Below are positions 54,606-63,913 of a stretch of 64,000 nt of DNA, piece by piece; position 1 is the stretch's first letter, and every line of letters starts with the position of its first letter. The stretch comes from Kofleriaceae bacterium (lineage in GTDB: Bacteria > Myxococcota_A > Polyangia > Haliangiales > Haliangiaceae). The DNA lies in NCBI GenBank assembly GCA_024762925.1, contig JANTGM010000012.1, positions 24,653 through 88,652 on the forward strand, given 5' to 3'. Below the pieces are notes generated by a model. The model saw nothing but the letters and a program-made list of their open reading frames with translations. It did no database searches and had not been told where the DNA came from. The position numbers and the translations under genes were made by a program.

Positions 54606-54661
54606 GGCCCGCATGATGTCAGAGCCTCGCCCTGGGAGCAAAGTGTGGTAGCAACAGCCCC

Positions 54662-55147
54662 ATGATCGAGCAGCATCCTTGCAACGGTCCAGAAGCGACG
54701 TTCGAAGCCGGGCGCATGCTTGCGGAAATTCTCAGGGCAGGAGACGTGATTGGCCTCATGGGAGACTTGGGCGCGGGCAAGACGTTGCTAACGCAAGGGA
54801 TTGCTGCTGGGCTCGGAGTTCCAGAGTCGGTGCGGGTGACAAGCCCAACGTTCTCGCTCATCAACGAGTATGCTGGCGGCCGTTTGCCAATGGTGCATGT
54901 GGATTTGTATCGCATTGAGGCCGAGGCAGAGCTTGAACACATTGGGTTGGAAGAGATGTTGGACAACGCAGGAGTCTCGTCGGTGGAGTGGTGCGAGCGA
55001 TTTCCGGTGCTACCAGACGACCACCTGATTGTGCGTATTGAGATTGCTGGCGAGACGCAACGCACCCTCAGTGCCACCGGTAACGGCCCGCGAAGCACCG
55101 AGGTTGCTGCCAAGTGGGCTGCGTTACTTGGCGCTACTCTTCGGTGA
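54662..55147 (+). CDS. tsaE: tRNA threonylcarbamoyladenosine biosynthesis ATPase TsaE
   Basis: P-loop ATPase that drives the TsaB-TsaD complex making t6A37 in ANN-decoding tRNAs. 161 residues: Walker A LMGDLGAGKTLLTQGIA (32-48), SPTFSLINEY (conserved switch), HVDLYRIE, and VSSVEWCERFP (Walker B-like). All are hallmark motifs. The C-terminal end overlaps the convergent membrane protein by 14 bp. No tsaB or tsaD lies in the window. Confidence 0.96.
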   Translation: MIEQHPCNGPEATFEAGRMLAEILRAGDVIGLMGDLGAGKTLLTQGIAAGLGVPESVRVTSPTFSLINEYAGGRLPMVHVDLYRIEAEAELEHIGLEEMLDNAGVSSVEWCERFPVLPDDHLIVRIEIAGETQRTLSATGNGPRSTEVAAKWAALLGATLR

Positions 55148-56507
55148 TTCGCGCTTTGGCATCAGGTGCCGTGTTGCGATTGACAAGGAAGATGGAGCTG
55201 ACCGCAACTGCTAGGCTGATGAGAAGCATGCCGTAAACCTGCAGCGACCCCATGGGCCCATCAAAGCGCGGCTCAGAAATTTGCTTAAGCAGCGGCCACC
55301 AAAGGTAGAGCGTCACGATGATCGAGACGCCACCGTAGATCGTCGTTATGAGTTTATGACGTGGGGACATGCGAACAAGTTCGTAACCTGCAGCGGTTTG
55401 AAGGCCAGCTAGGCCAACGCTCCACCATGCGGAGTGCGCACCTGGGTCGGTGAGCGACGAGAGCATCAAGATGTCCATGCCTTGATATGGGACATCAAGA
55501 AGGAAGACGGTTCCCAGATTGGCTGCCAGACCCATCGTTCCAAGCCCGAGGAGAATCCATCCGAGAGCTGTGAGCCCTGTGTCCGGGGCACGCCTGGTGA
55601 CTTCCTGATCTTCTAGTAACATTGAGAAGTTGCGATCCGTGAAGAAGTTGCGAAGAAGGAGTGGCCAGGTGAGCAGCAAGTAGCCAAGCACACCAACGGT
55701 GGCGAAGATGGCAAAGTGCAGTGTTCCGACCTGCATGATCATCTGCAGCATGAGTACGGCAGAGGCGATGATTGCCGACATGATGCCAAAGTTGAAGTAG
55801 CGCGAGGCGCTCTCGCTGGCACGTTCGGCGCGCACACCTTGGCAGCCCTGAAGGCCGGCCCGCATGTGCAATATGGAGCGAAAGAAGAGCATTCCAATGA
55901 CGCCCATCCAAAGGAATGAGGGCACATCACTCATCCGGAAAAACGGAGCTTGGTAGATGGTGATGAGCACCAAGCCGCTGGTCATGGCGCCAAGGATGCC
56001 GAAGATTGTCATCATCACCGCAGCGGACTCAAAGCCCATGTCTTCGGCGCGCTCCAGGCTGTCTCCCAACTCGCGAAAGCGCGGCTGAGAAAGAACGATA
56101 GCCAAGGTGACGGGCCAGGCCGCGAGAACGGCCACTAGATACAATCCCATCTTTGTCGGCATAATGTCGCCGAGCAGGAAGAAGAGTGCTGCGGTCTGAG
56201 CCAGCGCGACACCGATGTAGACCTTTACTGGGTGAAGCGGTCCCTTTGGGTTGCCGTACAGAAGTGCAGTGCCTGCAGCTCGGTGAAACGAGGAGCGCAC
56301 GACACAGAGCAGCGCCACCATCAGCATCTTCATGCGGCCATCACCTGCCCCTGGTCCGCTCAGCATCGGCAGCATCACCATGAAGGCGCCGTAGGCGAGA
56401 AAGACAGACCCGCTCACTTGCATGAGGAGGCCAAGGCCCGAAAGCCCACGGTCGGCTGGCATATTCGCGCCAGCGAGTGGCGCAATCTTTGGTTCGGCGT
56501 TTTCCAT
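55134..56507 (-). CDS. multipass membrane protein, function unknown
   Basis: ATG 56507 (GGAA 6 nt upstream) gives 457 residues with about 11-12 membrane segments (GLLMQVSGSVFLAYGAFMVM, VYIGVALAQTAALFFLLGDI, GLYLVAVLAAWPVTLAIVLS, TALGWILLGLGTMGLAANLG). I do not recognise a transporter signature. The cytoplasmic loop FFTDRNFSMLLEDQEVTRRA lies in the middle. The frame is open to 56750, but that part looks random and overlaps the divergent sigma-factor gene. Confidence 0.78.
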   Translation of the reverse strand: MENAEPKIAPLAGANMPADRGLSGLGLLMQVSGSVFLAYGAFMVMLPMLSGPGAGDGRMKMLMVALLCVVRSSFHRAAGTALLYGNPKGPLHPVKVYIGVALAQTAALFFLLGDIMPTKMGLYLVAVLAAWPVTLAIVLSQPRFRELGDSLERAEDMGFESAAVMMTIFGILGAMTSGLVLITIYQAPFFRMSDVPSFLWMGVIGMLFFRSILHMRAGLQGCQGVRAERASESASRYFNFGIMSAIIASAVLMLQMIMQVGTLHFAIFATVGVLGYLLLTWPLLLRNFFTDRNFSMLLEDQEVTRRAPDTGLTALGWILLGLGTMGLAANLGTVFLLDVPYQGMDILMLSSLTDPGAHSAWWSVGLAGLQTAAGYELVRMSPRHKLITTIYGGVSIIVTLYLWWPLLKQISEPRFDGPMGSLQVYGMLLISLAVAVSSIFLVNRNTAPDAKARITEE

Positions 56508-56744
56508 GTTGAGTTCCGTCTCGCTGGATGTGCGAAGAGTAAAGTACCCCAAAGAGGCGCTGAGTCGACCAGTGTCGCATGCAGATCCCGAGCATTCTTC
56601 CATCGCTCGCAGCGTCAGAAATGACGTCGGCTGAGGAGGCACAAGGCTGCTTACACCAGGCATGCGTAGCGCTTTCGGGGGGTTGCGGGCCAAACCGTGT
56701 TGGCCCCATGTTCGCAGTGAGGGGAGGACGGGAGGACAGCGAAC

Positions 56745-57443
56745 ATGCACAACGCAACAGCACAGAAACTATCAACGAATCCGGTCCAAGAGCGCAACGA
56801 GCTCATCACGATGCACTTGGGGATGGCCCTGAAAATGGCGCGCAAAATGGCAAGGCGCTTACCAACTTCTGTGTCGCGGGATGATGTCGAATCAGCAGCC
56901 CTCCTCGGACTCACCGAGGCAGCAACTCGCTACGACGTGGGGCGTCAAGAACCCTTTATGGCGTTTGCTGCCAAGCGCGTGCGAGGTGCGATCTTAGATC
57001 ACCTCCGCAAGAACGATATTCTCAGTCGTCGGGCCCGACAAGGAGCCAGGCGTGTCGCCGAAGCGGTTCGCGCCTTGGAGGCCGAACTTGGCCGGGCACC
57101 AACCGATGGTGAGATTGCCTCGTCTATGGGGATGAGCGAGATGGCCTTTAATCGAACCTACGCAAACGTGCGCGAGGCCAGTGTGATTCACCTCGACGAC
57201 CTTCGCGGAGAACTTGCGGATGGCGGTCGAAGCTCTGTTGATGTTGGGGAAAAACAGCGCCGGAAGACGGCCCTCATGACAGCTCTCGAGGTGCTCGATG
57301 AACGCGAGCAAATGGTGCTCTCCTGCTATTACCGCGAGGGGCTAACGCTGCGCGAGATCGGAACAATTCTGGGGGTCACCGAGTCACGAGTCTGCCAACT
57401 CCACACCCAGGCGCTAACCATGCTTCGCTCCAAGTTGTCCTAA
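56745..57443 (+). CDS. RNA polymerase sigma factor of the FliA/WhiG (sigma-28) type
   Basis: A 232-residue sigma-70 family factor. Region 2 (about 25-100) includes SRDDVESAALLGLTEAATRY, FMAFAAKRVRGAILDHLRKN and DILSRRAR. A region 3-like part (LGRAPTDGEIASSMGMSEMA) and region 4 (LDEREQMVLSCYYREGLTLR, EIGTILGVTESRVCQLHTQA) follow. RVRGAILDHLR is typical of FliA. GGAGG 9 nt before ATG. No flagellar gene is adjacent, so in this organism it may control other surface or developmental genes (inference). Confidence 0.92.
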   Translation: MHNATAQKLSTNPVQERNELITMHLGMALKMARKMARRLPTSVSRDDVESAALLGLTEAATRYDVGRQEPFMAFAAKRVRGAILDHLRKNDILSRRARQGARRVAEAVRALEAELGRAPTDGEIASSMGMSEMAFNRTYANVREASVIHLDDLRGELADGGRSSVDVGEKQRRKTALMTALEVLDEREQMVLSCYYREGLTLREIGTILGVTESRVCQLHTQALTMLRSKLS

Positions 57444-57557
57444 CTCTCAGGGAGGCCTTACCACCACGCAAAGGTCCAAAAAGGTTGCCTCTTCATCGAG
57501 GTCAGACAACCGTGACAGAAGCGAGAGGCAGGACTATTCTTCGGGGCGTTAAACGCC
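57444..57557. other. intergenic region upstream of putA
   Basis: 114 bp with inverted GCCTC/GAGGC words around 57485-57530 but no clear terminator or operator. The putA promoter probably lies here. Confidence 0.3.
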
Positions 57558-60500
57558 ATGCCTGCCAGAGAATCTACGCACCAATCCCTCGCTCAAGTCC
57601 TTGCTGAGCTTTCCGTCGACGCCCAGTCCGCTGTGGCACCCGACGTTCAGAAGGCAGTGCAGCTAGCTCGAATCCTGCAGAAGCGCGGCACCTCGCTGCA
57701 GACTTCACAGGAGCGCCGCCAACAACGAGAGCTCGAGCGCATGATGGAAGGTCTTAGTGACCGTGCAACTCTCATGCAACTCACCGATCAGGCATTTCGA
57801 TCGACAACACCAAGGCGGGTAGCGGATCAGCTAATTCACATCTTGGATGTGCAGGGTATCCCGCGATTCTTTTCCACGTTCGATCGAGCGATGCTCAAGG
57901 GCTTTCAGTCGTTTGGTGGGCACCTGCCGGGGGTGAGCATTCCGATGGTGAAGAGTAAGATGCGGGAAGAGACGGCCAACGTTGTGTTGCCTGCTGAGAG
58001 TGAGCTTCTCGTAACCCACCTGCGCAATCGACGAGATGGCGGTCTTCGCATGAATGTCAACTACCTCGGAGAAGCGCTGCTCGGCGAGCACGATGCGGCT
58101 GGACGCCTCGAAACCTATCTCGCAGCGCTGCAGCTTCCGGAGATCGATTGCATTAGCGTCAAGGTCTCCACGGTGTACTCGCAGATCGTACCAATCGCGC
58201 GCGACAAGGCAATTCGGGTCCTCTGCGATCGCATGGAGCTATTGTACCGGGCTTCAGCCAAGGCGACATTCACCCGCCTTGATGGTTCGGTGGTCCCGAA
58301 GTTTGTCTATCTCGACATGGAAGAATACCGAGACCTCGACATTACTTCCAAGGTCTTCATGCAGACCTTAGATCGTCCCGGTCTTGAGCAAGTCAATGCT
58401 GGCATCGCACTACAAGCCTATCTTCCCGACAGCTACGAGGTGCTGCGAACAATCACCGCATGGTCGAAGGCACGGGTTGCAAGAGGTGGCGGTCCCGTTA
58501 CGATTCGGATCGTAAAAGGTGCCAACATGGAGGCGGAGAAGGTGGAGGCATCAATCGAAGGGTGGCCTCAGGCTCCCTACACAACCAAGGGCGAGACGGA
58601 CGCGAACTACAAGCGCATGCTGCGTTTCGCTCTGCAGCCCGAGAACGTCGAGGTGGTTCGCATAGGCGTCGCGTCGCACAACCTCTTCGATGTCTCGTAT
58701 GGCCTGGTTTTGGCGAGTACCAATGGCGTAATCGACAAAATCCAGTTCGAAATGTTGGAGGGGATTGCGAATCACCAGCGTCGCGCTCTTCACGAACTCG
58801 CTGACAACGTTCTGCTCTATGCTCCAGCGACACGCAAAGAAGACTTTGTAAACGCCATTGGTTATCTGATTCGGCGATTGGACGAGAATACAGGCCCCGA
58901 AAACTTCTTGCGTCACGCCTTTGCGTTGGAAGTTGGCACCGAGGTTTGGAATCAGCTCGAGCAGGGCTTCATCGATAGCTTCACGCGCATCGAGAGCACG
59001 TCGACCAGTCCCAGGCGTACACAAGATCGTGCAGCGCCGATCGAGGCACGACAGGGTTTACTGCCAACCGAAGACTTCGAAAACGAGGCAGATACCGATT
59101 TCTCTCTTGCACACAACGTTGCTTGGGCAAAGGGCATTCGCGATCGATGGCACGCGAAGTGTGGCGCCGATGCGGTGCGAATTCCGCTCGTCATTGCAGG
59201 TCAGGAGACGCACGATGAGGGCAAGGCACGAGCCTGCAGCGACCCCTCTCGTCCTGGAGTCGAGGTGGGGCGCTACTGCCAAGCGACCAACGAAGACATC
59301 GATCGTGCCCTCGACTGCGCTCGCAAGGACCCGACGGGTTGGCGGGTTCTATCCGAGGAAGCGCGGGGGGAAGTGCTCTCCCGGGTGGCTCATGAACTAC
59401 GTGTTGGGCGTGCGGATCTGATGGGAGCCGCGCTTGTCGATGGCGGTAAGATTTTTACGGAGAGCGATCCGGAGATCAGCGAAGCCATCGACTTTGTGGA
59501 GTACTACGCGGCGACAGCTCGAGACTTCTGCTCGATGGCGTCCATCGACGCAAAGCCCGCCGGTGTGGTCGTGGTTGTGCCTCCATGGAATTTCCCTGTA
59601 GCCATTCCCTGTGGTGGCATTGCAGCCGCATTGGCAGCGGGAAATACCGTCATCCTCAAACCTGCCTCACATACGGTGCTTGTTGCTTACGAGCTTTGTA
59701 AGTGCTTCTGGCGCGCGGGAATCTCGAAGGAAGTTCTGCAGTTTGTGCCGTGCTCGGGTGCCACGGGTGGTGCACGGTTGGTCGGTTCGGAGCTTGTCGA
59801 TGTTGTCATCCTTACAGGCGGCACCGACACCGCGTTGCGAATGCTCGAAGCTCGACCCATGATGAATCTCCTGGCCGAGACCGGAGGCAAGAACGCGACA
59901 ATCGTGACCGCAATGAGTGATCGCGAGCAGGCCATCAAGCACGCGGTTGGCTCGGCATTTGGGCACGCGGGACAGAAGTGCTCAGCGACCTCGCTCTTGA
60001 TCTTGGAAGCTGAAGTATATGACGACCCAAGCTTCAAGGCGACTCTCTGCGATATGGTGGAGAGCATCGAAGTTGGTCCTGCACACGAGCTGAGCACAAA
60101 AATGGGGCCAGCGATTTATCCCCCCGATGGTGACCTCGAGCGCGCCCAAAAGGAACTCGAAACCGGGGAGTCATGGGCAGTTCGTCCAAAGCGCGTCGGT
60201 GACAATGCGAACCTCTGGAGTCCTGGCGTGAAGTGGGGCGTGAGTGCGGGAAGCTATACGCACATGACAGAATTTTTCGGACCTGTGCTGGCGGTCATGC
60301 GCGCCGACAATCTTGAGCATGCAATCGAGCTTGTGAACCAAACAGGCTATGGTCTCACTTCGGGCCTCGAAAGCTTGGACGAGCGTGAACAAGCGATTTG
60401 GCGCGATGAGATTCGTGCGGGAAACCTCTATATCAATCGAGGAACCACGGGCGCGATCGTGCTGCGGCAACCGTTTGGTGGGATGGGAAAGAGCGCGTTT

Positions 60501-61244
60501 GGTCCTGGCATCAAAGCAGGTGGCCCAAACTACGTTGCTCAGCTCATGGAGATTCGCGACAAGGCTCGAGAGGACGTTCCCGACTCCGAGATCGCAAATC
60601 CCGATGTCGAGCGGCTTCGAAAGGGAATCGTTCGTCGCTGTCGAGAGGCCAAAGACACGGTTGAAGGAGTTTGTGTCACGGACCTCCAACGCGTGTTGCA
60701 GGCGGCGCATAGTTACGACAAGGCGTACGCTACAGAGTTCGGCGTTCAGCACGATAGCGTTCGCTTGCTCGGCCAGGACAACTACAGAAGGTATCTGCCC
60801 GTGCCTTCACTTCGAATCCGCGTTCACGAGAATGACTCAGCATTTGAGGTCTTTGCTCGGGTCTGCGCGGCGAGAATTGCTGGAGCTAGGATAACTCTTA
60901 GCACGCCCGTTGGGCTCCGAACCAATGCCTTGGAGCTGCTCGATGTCATGACCGATACTTGGGGAGCAGCTCTGGAGTTTGTGGAAGAGAGCGATGAGGA
61001 ACTCGCCGAGATTGTGCGGACTTCGCAAACGGATCGAGTTCGATACGCCTCGCCGGATCGAGTGCCGGAGAGCATTCTCGAGTCGGTGGGAGATTCAGGG
61101 GTTTTTATCGCACGCACACCCATTCTCGCAGAAGGGCGTATCGAGCTGCTCTGGTACGTTATGGAACAGAGCATTAGTCATGACTATCACCGCTACGGCA
61201 ACTTGGGAACGCGCGCGAAGGAGGAGCGCCGACCTGTGCTTTGA
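57558..61244 (+). CDS. putA: bifunctional proline dehydrogenase/glutamate-semialdehyde dehydrogenase
   Basis: 1228 residues. The proline dehydrogenase part (about 60-480) has IDCISVKVSTVYSQI, PKFVYLDMEEYRDLDITSKV, LQAYLPDSYEV and VKGANMEAEKVEA. The aldehyde dehydrogenase part (about 540-1010) has VVPPWNFPVAIPCGGIAAAL, NLLAETGGKNATIV, the catalytic Cys in GHAGQKCSATSLL and NRGTTGAIVLRQPFGGMGKS. A C-terminal domain of about 200 residues follows. There is no N-terminal ribbon-helix-helix, so it is not a self-repressing PutA. It oxidises proline to glutamate with FAD and NAD, passing electrons to quinone. Confidence 0.97.
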   Translation: MPARESTHQSLAQVLAELSVDAQSAVAPDVQKAVQLARILQKRGTSLQTSQERRQQRELERMMEGLSDRATLMQLTDQAFRSTTPRRVADQLIHILDVQGIPRFFSTFDRAMLKGFQSFGGHLPGVSIPMVKSKMREETANVVLPAESELLVTHLRNRRDGGLRMNVNYLGEALLGEHDAAGRLETYLAALQLPEIDCISVKVSTVYSQIVPIARDKAIRVLCDRMELLYRASAKATFTRLDGSVVPKFVYLDMEEYRDLDITSKVFMQTLDRPGLEQVNAGIALQAYLPDSYEVLRTITAWSKARVARGGGPVTIRIVKGANMEAEKVEASIEGWPQAPYTTKGETDANYKRMLRFALQPENVEVVRIGVASHNLFDVSYGLVLASTNGVIDKIQFEMLEGIANHQRRALHELADNVLLYAPATRKEDFVNAIGYLIRRLDENTGPENFLRHAFALEVGTEVWNQLEQGFIDSFTRIESTSTSPRRTQDRAAPIEARQGLLPTEDFENEADTDFSLAHNVAWAKGIRDRWHAKCGADAVRIPLVIAGQETHDEGKARACSDPSRPGVEVGRYCQATNEDIDRALDCARKDPTGWRVLSEEARGEVLSRVAHELRVGRADLMGAALVDGGKIFTESDPEISEAIDFVEYYAATARDFCSMASIDAKPAGVVVVVPPWNFPVAIPCGGIAAALAAGNTVILKPASHTVLVAYELCKCFWRAGISKEVLQFVPCSGATGGARLVGSELVDVVILTGGTDTALRMLEARPMMNLLAETGGKNATIVTAMSDREQAIKHAVGSAFGHAGQKCSATSLLILEAEVYDDPSFKATLCDMVESIEVGPAHELSTKMGPAIYPPDGDLERAQKELETGESWAVRPKRVGDNANLWSPGVKWGVSAGSYTHMTEFFGPVLAVMRADNLEHAIELVNQTGYGLTSGLESLDEREQAIWRDEIRAGNLYINRGTTGAIVLRQPFGGMGKSAFGPGIKAGGPNYVAQLMEIRDKAREDVPDSEIANPDVERLRKGIVRRCREAKDTVEGVCVTDLQRVLQAAHSYDKAYATEFGVQHDSVRLLGQDNYRRYLPVPSLRIRVHENDSAFEVFARVCAARIAGARITLSTPVGLRTNALELLDVMTDTWGAALEFVEESDEELAEIVRTSQTDRVRYASPDRVPESILESVGDSGVFIARTPILAEGRIELLWYVMEQSISHDYHRYGNLGTRAKEERRPVL

Positions 61245-61319
61245 AGCGGCTACCTGTTACAGAAGCTGAGAGGGCGCAAGGCTCGTGGTAGGGTGAATCC
61301 GCCGTGGAGGCAGGTCGCA

Positions 61320-61715
61320 GTGACGCACGAGTTGTACGAGGTAAAATCCGCCGAAAAGCTAGTTCTGGTCGTCGAGGACACCGAACTGCTCAGGGTCTAC
61401 CTAGAGAGTGCGCTCACGCATCACGGATACTCTGTAGTCTGCGCTGCAACGGCATTAGAGGCCCTAGCAGTCATGGAGCGATGTGGGGATACCGTGGCCA
61501 TGCTCATCATCGATGTGGGATTGCCGGAGCTTGATGGCGTGCGCCTGAATGAGAAGATTTCTGAATCACGACCAGGTATTCCAACGCTCTTCATCACCGG
61601 CAATGTTGGGCATCCCGCTCTTGTGAATTGCCCAGCCAGTGCACGTGTCCTGCCGAAGCCGTTTGGCATGGAACAGCTCAGAGAGGCCCTGGATATCGCG
61701 TTTCGATCGACCTAG
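61320..61715 (+). CDS. stand-alone response regulator receiver
   Basis: GTG 61320 (GGAGG 10 nt upstream) gives 131 residues, a lone receiver domain: acidic pocket VLVVEDTEL (Glu19, Asp20), phospho-acceptor Asp65 in LIIDVGLPELDG, Thr in FITGNVG and Lys113 in VLPKPFG. No output domain. It follows putA by 75 bp, same strand, and converges with another receiver gene, leaving 6 bp between stops. GTG at 61293 is a less likely start. Confidence 0.9.
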   Translation: MTHELYEVKSAEKLVLVVEDTELLRVYLESALTHHGYSVVCAATALEALAVMERCGDTVAMLIIDVGLPELDGVRLNEKISESRPGIPTLFITGNVGHPALVNCPASARVLPKPFGMEQLREALDIAFRST

Positions 61716-61721
61716 GCATCC

Positions 61722-62099
61722 CTAGCACGAGGCAACGACGCGCTCGATTGCGGCCTCGAGCGTCTCAAGCTTGTAGGGCTTGCGAAGAAATCCGTAGTGC
61801 GTTGGCAGCTGTCTCATGACTTCGGTCATCGATTCTTTGCCAGAAACCAGCAGCACACCAATGGTCGAGTATGTTGTAGCAATCTCCTTGGCGAGGTCGA
61901 TACCGTTCATTCCAGGCATGTTGACGTCAGTGACCACAACATCGACATTGCCGCCTTGTCGAGCGAGCACTTCAAGCGCCTCGTCCCCACTTTGGGCTGT
62001 GGAAACGGTGAATCCCACGGTCTCAAGCATGCGACTGGTTACCGAGAGCACGAGGCTCACATCGTCGACCACCAGTATGCTCACGCCAACCACAAGCAA
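61722..62099 (-). CDS. stand-alone response regulator receiver (second)
   Basis: 125 residues from TTG 62099 (a GTG at 62084 is also possible). The pocket is VVDDVSLVLSV, phospho-acceptor Asp58 is in VVTDVNMPGMNGIDLA, Ser in VLLVSGKE, and Lys in GFLRKPYKLET. Typical CheY-like size with no output domain. It lies downstream, same strand, of the NarL-type regulator and the degenerate kinase, 54 bp away, so may belong to the same signalling group. Confidence 0.9.
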   Translation of the reverse strand: MLVVGVSILVVDDVSLVLSVTSRMLETVGFTVSTAQSGDEALEVLARQGGNVDVVVTDVNMPGMNGIDLAKEIATTYSTIGVLLVSGKESMTEVMRQLPTHYGFLRKPYKLETLEAAIERVVASC

Positions 62100-62153
62100 A
62101 GGCTCTCACATTCAACTGACACACATGCCTACCCGGTGCGCTAGTTCGGCCCA

Positions 62154-62819
62154 CTACCAATCGCCGTCGGGATATTCCCGGACAAGACGGTGTAGCAATC
62201 CTGTTCGAGCTGCATACCGCACGAGATCTGCCCGGGTTCGAAACCCTACTTTCTGGGCGATCCTTGATCGATAGGTCTCGACGCTCTTGGTCCCAATCTC
62301 CAGAGACTCAGAGATCTCGCGGTTTGTGAAGCCCAGAACCAACAGTTCCAGGACTTCGCGCTCGCGGTTGCTCAGCTCATCGGAGTTTTGGCCCGGCAGC
62401 GGGACGTGCAGGGCTTGTGTTCGAGGCTGGTCGCAAACTGCGCTCACAAAGTCTCCGCCCACCGAGACTGCGCGAATTGCGCTGAGCAGGTCGGCGCTCG
62501 CTCGTTGCTTTGCGACAAAGGCCCGCGCACCAACATCGAGGGCAGCTTTCACGTGATGGGGCGCTTGGTGAACCGTGAGCGCAATGGCAAAGACTCTCGG
62601 TGATGCGTCACGAAGGAGTTCGATTGTCTTAAGACCATTGCAAGTGGGCATTTCCAAATCGATTAGCGCGACATCAGGAGCCGCCTTGACAATCCCCTCA
62701 AGAGCATCGCGTCCATCGCCCGCTTGGCCAACACACTTCATGTCAGGCTGTGCATCAATGAGGGAGACAATTCCATCACGGACCAGATCGTGATCGTCAA
62801 CGACGAAGATTGAAATCAT
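62154..62819 (-). CDS. NarL/FixJ-family response regulator with LuxR-type DNA-binding domain
   Basis: 221 residues. Receiver: FVVDDHDLVRDGIVSLI, phospho-acceptor Asp54 in VALIDLEMPTCNG and Lys in AFVAKQRAS. A linker leads to LuxR helix-turn-helix LSNREREVLELLVLGFTNRE (about 149) and ISESLEIGTKSVETYRSRI. It binds DNA when phosphorylated. Its ATG overlaps the stop of the upstream kinase-like gene by 4 nt (ATGA), so the two form a pair. Confidence 0.94.
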   Translation of the reverse strand: MISIFVVDDHDLVRDGIVSLIDAQPDMKCVGQAGDGRDALEGIVKAAPDVALIDLEMPTCNGLKTIELLRDASPRVFAIALTVHQAPHHVKAALDVGARAFVAKQRASADLLSAIRAVSVGGDFVSAVCDQPRTQALHVPLPGQNSDELSNREREVLELLVLGFTNREISESLEIGTKSVETYRSRIAQKVGFRTRADLVRYAARTGLLHRLVREYPDGDW

Positions 62820-63769
62820 TTGGGCGCCGCCTTACCTGTAGAGGCCAGCGGAAACTGCAAAGTGATGGTAGTAGTGCGTGCTTCCATCTCACAGGTCACT
62901 TGGCCGTTTGCAGCGCGGAATCCCGGAGAAGCAACTGAATCTTCGATGAGCGCTCCTAAGAACTCTTCTATCTCGACAATAATGCGTAGCTGGGTCTTCG
63001 ATTCGTGAATCGACACGGTGGCTTCGAGACACTTGGCTTGCCAAGCCTCGAGCAGGACTTCCTGGAGTGCGCAAAGCGCCGCATGCTCCACGGACTGTGG
63101 ATACGAACCACCATGGGCTCCTGAGGTGCTCACTCGCATGCCGAGGTGTCGCTGCAAGAGCATCGCAAGCGAGCTGATGCGAGGGGCGAGACTTCCACTA
63201 CCAGACGGCGGAGATAACTCGGTGCTTAGTGATTGGAGTCCGCTGGCAATCTCCTCCACAAGCAGATGGATCTCCTTCATCTCCTCCGAGCTTGCACCGT
63301 TCCGCATTTGTCCAAGTCGCAAAAGTAGTGCCGTTAGCAGTTGGTGGGGGCCCTTGTGCACCGCTTGGGCCAAGGAGCTTCGCTCAAGTGATGCCGCCAG
63401 CAAGACCGCTGCAGCCATGTTGGCAGGGCGATGGGCAAAGCGAACAATCCACTCGAATTCTTGACCCGAGGTTCGAGCAGGTATGGCACGCAGAAACTTG
63501 CTTGGCTGGTTTGGATAGGCGACGTCGACCTCACATGGATTGTCAAGCTGGCCTTGAAGGGCCGGAAAGAGGTCCCCAATGTACTTGCCGAGAAGGGACT
63601 CTCCAAAGAGTGTTGTTGTCGACGCGCACTCCCACGCAACGCACTTCGCAGGGGTTAGCCCCACCAAGGCCTCTCTAGGTAGATTCCCTATCGATCCAAT
63701 CACTGCGTTGCCACCAGCGTTAATCTTATGGATGGTGGTGAGGAAAGCGAGGCTGTTGCCTAGAAACAG
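62816..63769 (-). CDS. PAS domain protein with degenerate HisKA_3-type histidine kinase module
   Basis: A GTG at 63703 gives 295 residues, but sensible PAS sequence (FLGNSLAFLTTIHKINAGGN) continues in frame upstream to a CTG at 63769; a TAA is at 63773-63775. No ATG, GTG or TTG lies in the extension, so CTG initiation or an undetected frameshift is implied. The PAS core ends REALVGL. The dimerisation helix SSLAQAVHKGPHQLLTALLL resembles HisKA_3 with its phospho-acceptor His, but the next Asp is Lys. The ATPase part (ALQEVLLEAWQAKCLEA) has Glu for the N-box Asn and no DxGxG, so it is probably unable to bind ATP. Confidence 0.72.
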   Translation of the reverse strand: MFLGNSLAFLTTIHKINAGGNAVIGSIGNLPREALVGLTPAKCVAWECASTTTLFGESLLGKYIGDLFPALQGQLDNPCEVDVAYPNQPSKFLRAIPARTSGQEFEWIVRFAHRPANMAAAVLLAASLERSSLAQAVHKGPHQLLTALLLRLGQMRNGASSEEMKEIHLLVEEIASGLQSLSTELSPPSGSGSLAPRISSLAMLLQRHLGMRVSTSGAHGGSYPQSVEHAALCALQEVLLEAWQAKCLEATVSIHESKTQLRIIVEIEEFLGALIEDSVASPGFRAANGQVTCEMEARTTTITLQFPLASTGKAAPK

Positions 63770-63913
63770 GGCTTAGGTGCTCGATTCTGCGGAAAACCCT
63801 TACAGTGTCGACGGCTTAGAAGATGCTGAGGTAAGTGGCGCAAACGGGGTAGCGAATGACCCATTGCACGCCAACAAGTATGGTGAGCGGCGATTTCGCG
63901 CCTCAACTAGTGT
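63770..63913. other. intergenic region, nothing recognised
   Basis: About 145 bp upstream of the PAS/kinase gene. The small frame on the + strand from 63777 looks non-coding. Confidence 0.3.

Noticed and set aside
56508..56750. N-terminal extension of the multipass membrane protein
   Set aside because: Low-quality sequence overlapping the sigma-factor gene start; ATG 56507 has a ribosome site.
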